Shown: piece after piece, positions 61,796 through 64,000 of the stretch
How the letters are laid out: every line of letters begins with the position of its first letter
How positions within the stretch are numbered: the stretch's first letter is position 1
DNA from: Flectonema sp. DT1601
Lineage: Eukaryota; Euglenozoa; Diplonemea; Diplonemida; Diplonemidae
Direction: 5' to 3'
Assembly (NCBI GenBank): GCA_964019425.1
Contig: OZ025796.1
Location: forward strand, 310,001-374,000
Length of the DNA: 64,000 bases
Translations under genes and position numbers: made by a program
Notes under the pieces: generated by a model
The model's database searches: none
Seen by the model: the letters and a program-made list of their open reading frames with translations, nothing else
Told to the model about the DNA's origin: nothing

Positions 61796-61913
61796 TTAAT
61801 TATTATTTAAAAAAAAAGGAAACAATCAGTTTAGCGTCTCGATCAGGACGGAAAATAGAAATTAATCGACATAGTCGATCGATAGAAAAAAAAACAATGA
61901 TAACATTGTTTAT

Positions 61914-61949
<36 letters not shown>

Positions 61950-62745
61950 CTTTTAAGAAAAAACTTCCGTTTAGCGTCTTGACCAGGACAGAAAATAGAA
62001 AGTAATCGACATAGTCGATCGATAAAAAAAAAAACAATGATAACATTGTTTATTCCTTTTTTTTTTTTTTTTTTTTTAACTTTTTATTTATTTCTTAAAG
62101 AAAAAACAATCAGTTTAGCGTCTTGACCAGGACGGAAAATAGAAAGTAATCGACATAGTCGATCGATAAAAAAAACAATGATAACATTGTTTATTCCTTT
62201 TTTTTTTTTTTTTTTTTATTTATCTTTTTATTTATTTTTTAAAGAAAAAACAATCAGTTTAGCGTCCTGACCAGGACGGAAAATAGAAATTAGTCGACAA
62301 AGTCGATCGATAAGAAACAATGATAACATTGTTTATTCATTTTTTTTTTTTTTTTTTTTATATTCTTTTTATTAATTTTTTAAAAAAAAAAAAAACAATC
62401 AGTTTAGCGTCTTGACCAGGACGGAAAGTAGACAGTAATCGACAAAGTCGATCGATAAAAAAAAACAATGATAACATTGTTTATTTCTTTTTTTTTTTTT
62501 TTTTTTTATATCTTTTATTTATTTTTTAAAAGAATAAACAATCAGTTTAGCGTCTTGACCAGGACGGAAAATAGAAATTAGTCGACAAAGTCGATCGATA
62601 AGAAACAATGATAACATTGTTTATTCATTTTTTTTTTTTATTTTTTAAAGAAAAAAAATCAGTTTAGCGTCTTGACCAGGACGGAAAATAGAAATTAGTC
62701 GACAAAGTCGATCGATAAAAAAAAACAATGATAGCATTGTTTATT

Positions 62746-62779
<34 letters not shown>

Positions 62780-63291
62780 TCTTTTATTTATTTTTAAAGA
62801 AAAAACAATCAGTTTAGCGTCTTGACCAGGACGGAAAATAGAAATTAGTCGACAAAGTCGATCGATAAGAAACAATGATAACATTGTTTATTCTTTTTTT
62901 TTTATTTTTTTTTTTTATATTCTTTTTATTTATTTTTTAAAGAAAAAGAAAACGGAAAATAGAAATTAGTCGACAGAGTCGATCGATAAAAAAACAATGA
63001 TAACATTGTTTATTCTTTTTTTTTTTTTTTTTTTTTTATTCTTTTTATTTATTTTTAGAAAAACAATCAGTTTAGCGTCTTGACCAGGACGGAAAATAGA
63101 AATTAATCGACATAGTCGATCGATAAAAAAAAACAATGATAACATTGTTTATTCCCTTTTTTTTTTTTTTTTTTTTTTATTCTTTTTAATTATTTTTAGA
63201 AAAAACAATCAGTTTAGCGTCTTGACCAGGACGGAAAATAGAAATTAGTCGACAAAGCCGATCGATAAAAACAATGATAACATTGTTTATT

Positions 63292-63325
<34 letters not shown>

Positions 63326-64000
63326 TTTTTTTTTAATTTATTTTTAAAGAAGAAACAATCAATTTAGCGTCTTGACCAGGACGGAAAATAGAAAGTAATC
63401 GACATAGTCGATCGATAAAAAAACAATGATAACATTGTTTATTCTTTTTTTTTTTTTTTTTTTTAAATTCTTTTTTATTTATTTTTAAAGAAAAAAACGG
63501 AAAATAGAAATTAGTCGACAAGGTCGAACGATAAAAAAAACAATGATAACATTGTTTAATCTTTTTTTTTATTTTTTTTTTATTTTTTTTTTATTTTTTT
63601 TTTATTTTTTTTTTTATATTCTTTTTTATTAATTTTGAAAAAAACAATCAGTTTAGCGTCTTGACCAGGACGGAAAATAGAAAGTAATCGACATAGTCGA
63701 TCGATAAAAAAACAATGATAACATTGTTTATTCTTTTTTTTTTTTTTTTTTTTTTAAATTCTTTTTTATTTATTTTTAAAGAAAAACGGAAAATAGAAAT
63801 TAGTCGACAAGGTCGAACGATAAAAAAAACAATGATAACATTGTTTAATCTTTTTTTTTTATTTTTTTTTTATATTCTTTTTTATTAATTTTGAAAAAAA
63901 CAATCAGTTTAGACCAGGACGGAAAATAGAAAGTAATCGACATAGTCGATCGATAAAAAAACAATGATAACATTGTTTATTCTTTTTTTTTTTTTATTTT
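61796..64000 (+). repeat. Satellite array S3 (forward, runs off the window)
   Basis: About 16 monomers, mostly full A type at ~140-150 bp with occasional B type toward the right. T runs after the palindrome are longer here (up to ~30 nt) than in S1. A late monomer (63900) lacks the tttagcgtcttg part. The array continues past the edge. Confidence 0.95.

Overview
This is nuclear DNA of an AT-rich unicellular eukaryote. The genes are eukaryotic (myosin, TRP and Kv channels, FKBP15, MROH1, FRA10AC1, a mitochondrial aminopeptidase), a few carry short GT-AG introns, and TAA, TAG and TGA all act as stops. All 18 recognisable host genes, from the left edge to 50.6 kb, lie head to tail on the minus strand. 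Each start codon has a YAG or AAG splice-acceptor-like site 6-43 nt upstream, usually behind a pyrimidine or AT-rich stretch. One-way gene order plus an acceptor before every gene is what polycistronic transcription with spliced-leader trans-splicing looks like. Together with a myosin carrying a tail motif I know from trypanosomatid proteins, this makes me lean to a euglenozoan (diplonemid- or bodonid-like) flagellate. That is an inference; no spliced-leader RNA gene is visible here.

Layout. 0-50.6 kb is the gene array, in transcription order from right to left: RanBP2-type zinc-finger/Q-rich protein, MROH1, AmrS radical SAM enzyme, mitochondrial CCCH protein, myosin with B-box-like fingers and a WW domain, aromatic amino acid decarboxylase, TRP channel, SNase-like membrane protein, Xaa-Pro aminopeptidase, iron alcohol dehydrogenase (phosphonoacetaldehyde-reductase type), two unrecognised coiled-coil/IQ proteins, FKBP15, Kv channel with FHA domain, ABC1/UbiB kinase-like protein, NPF-repeat protein, FRA10AC1, and the start of a secreted Cys-rich protein. 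Spacers are 0.1-1.9 kb and full of poly(A)/poly(T) runs. Nine introns (64-107 nt) can be placed; all are phase 0 and most sit near the 3' end of the gene.

50.9-54.7 kb is a graveyard of mobile elements: a decayed retroelement that looks DIRS/VIPER/TATE-like, a nuclease-like domain, and the N-terminal part of a Mutator-like transposase. 54.8-64 kb has no genes and is built from three modules: a ~60-bp dimeric minisatellite, a ~430-bp unique module (M), and a ~140-270-bp satellite carrying two short palindromes. The order is minisatellite, M, satellite, inverted satellite, inverted M, satellite, minisatellite, M, satellite (to the edge). This may be subtelomeric or centromere-proximal heterochromatin next to the upstream end of the gene array.

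Functional themes are calcium/potassium signalling and the cytoskeleton (TRP, Kv, myosin, FKBP15), mitochondria (ABC1, aminopeptidase, CCCH protein), and small-molecule metabolism (decarboxylase, Fe-ADH, AmrS). The neighbours do not form an obvious pathway, as is usual for constitutively transcribed arrays.
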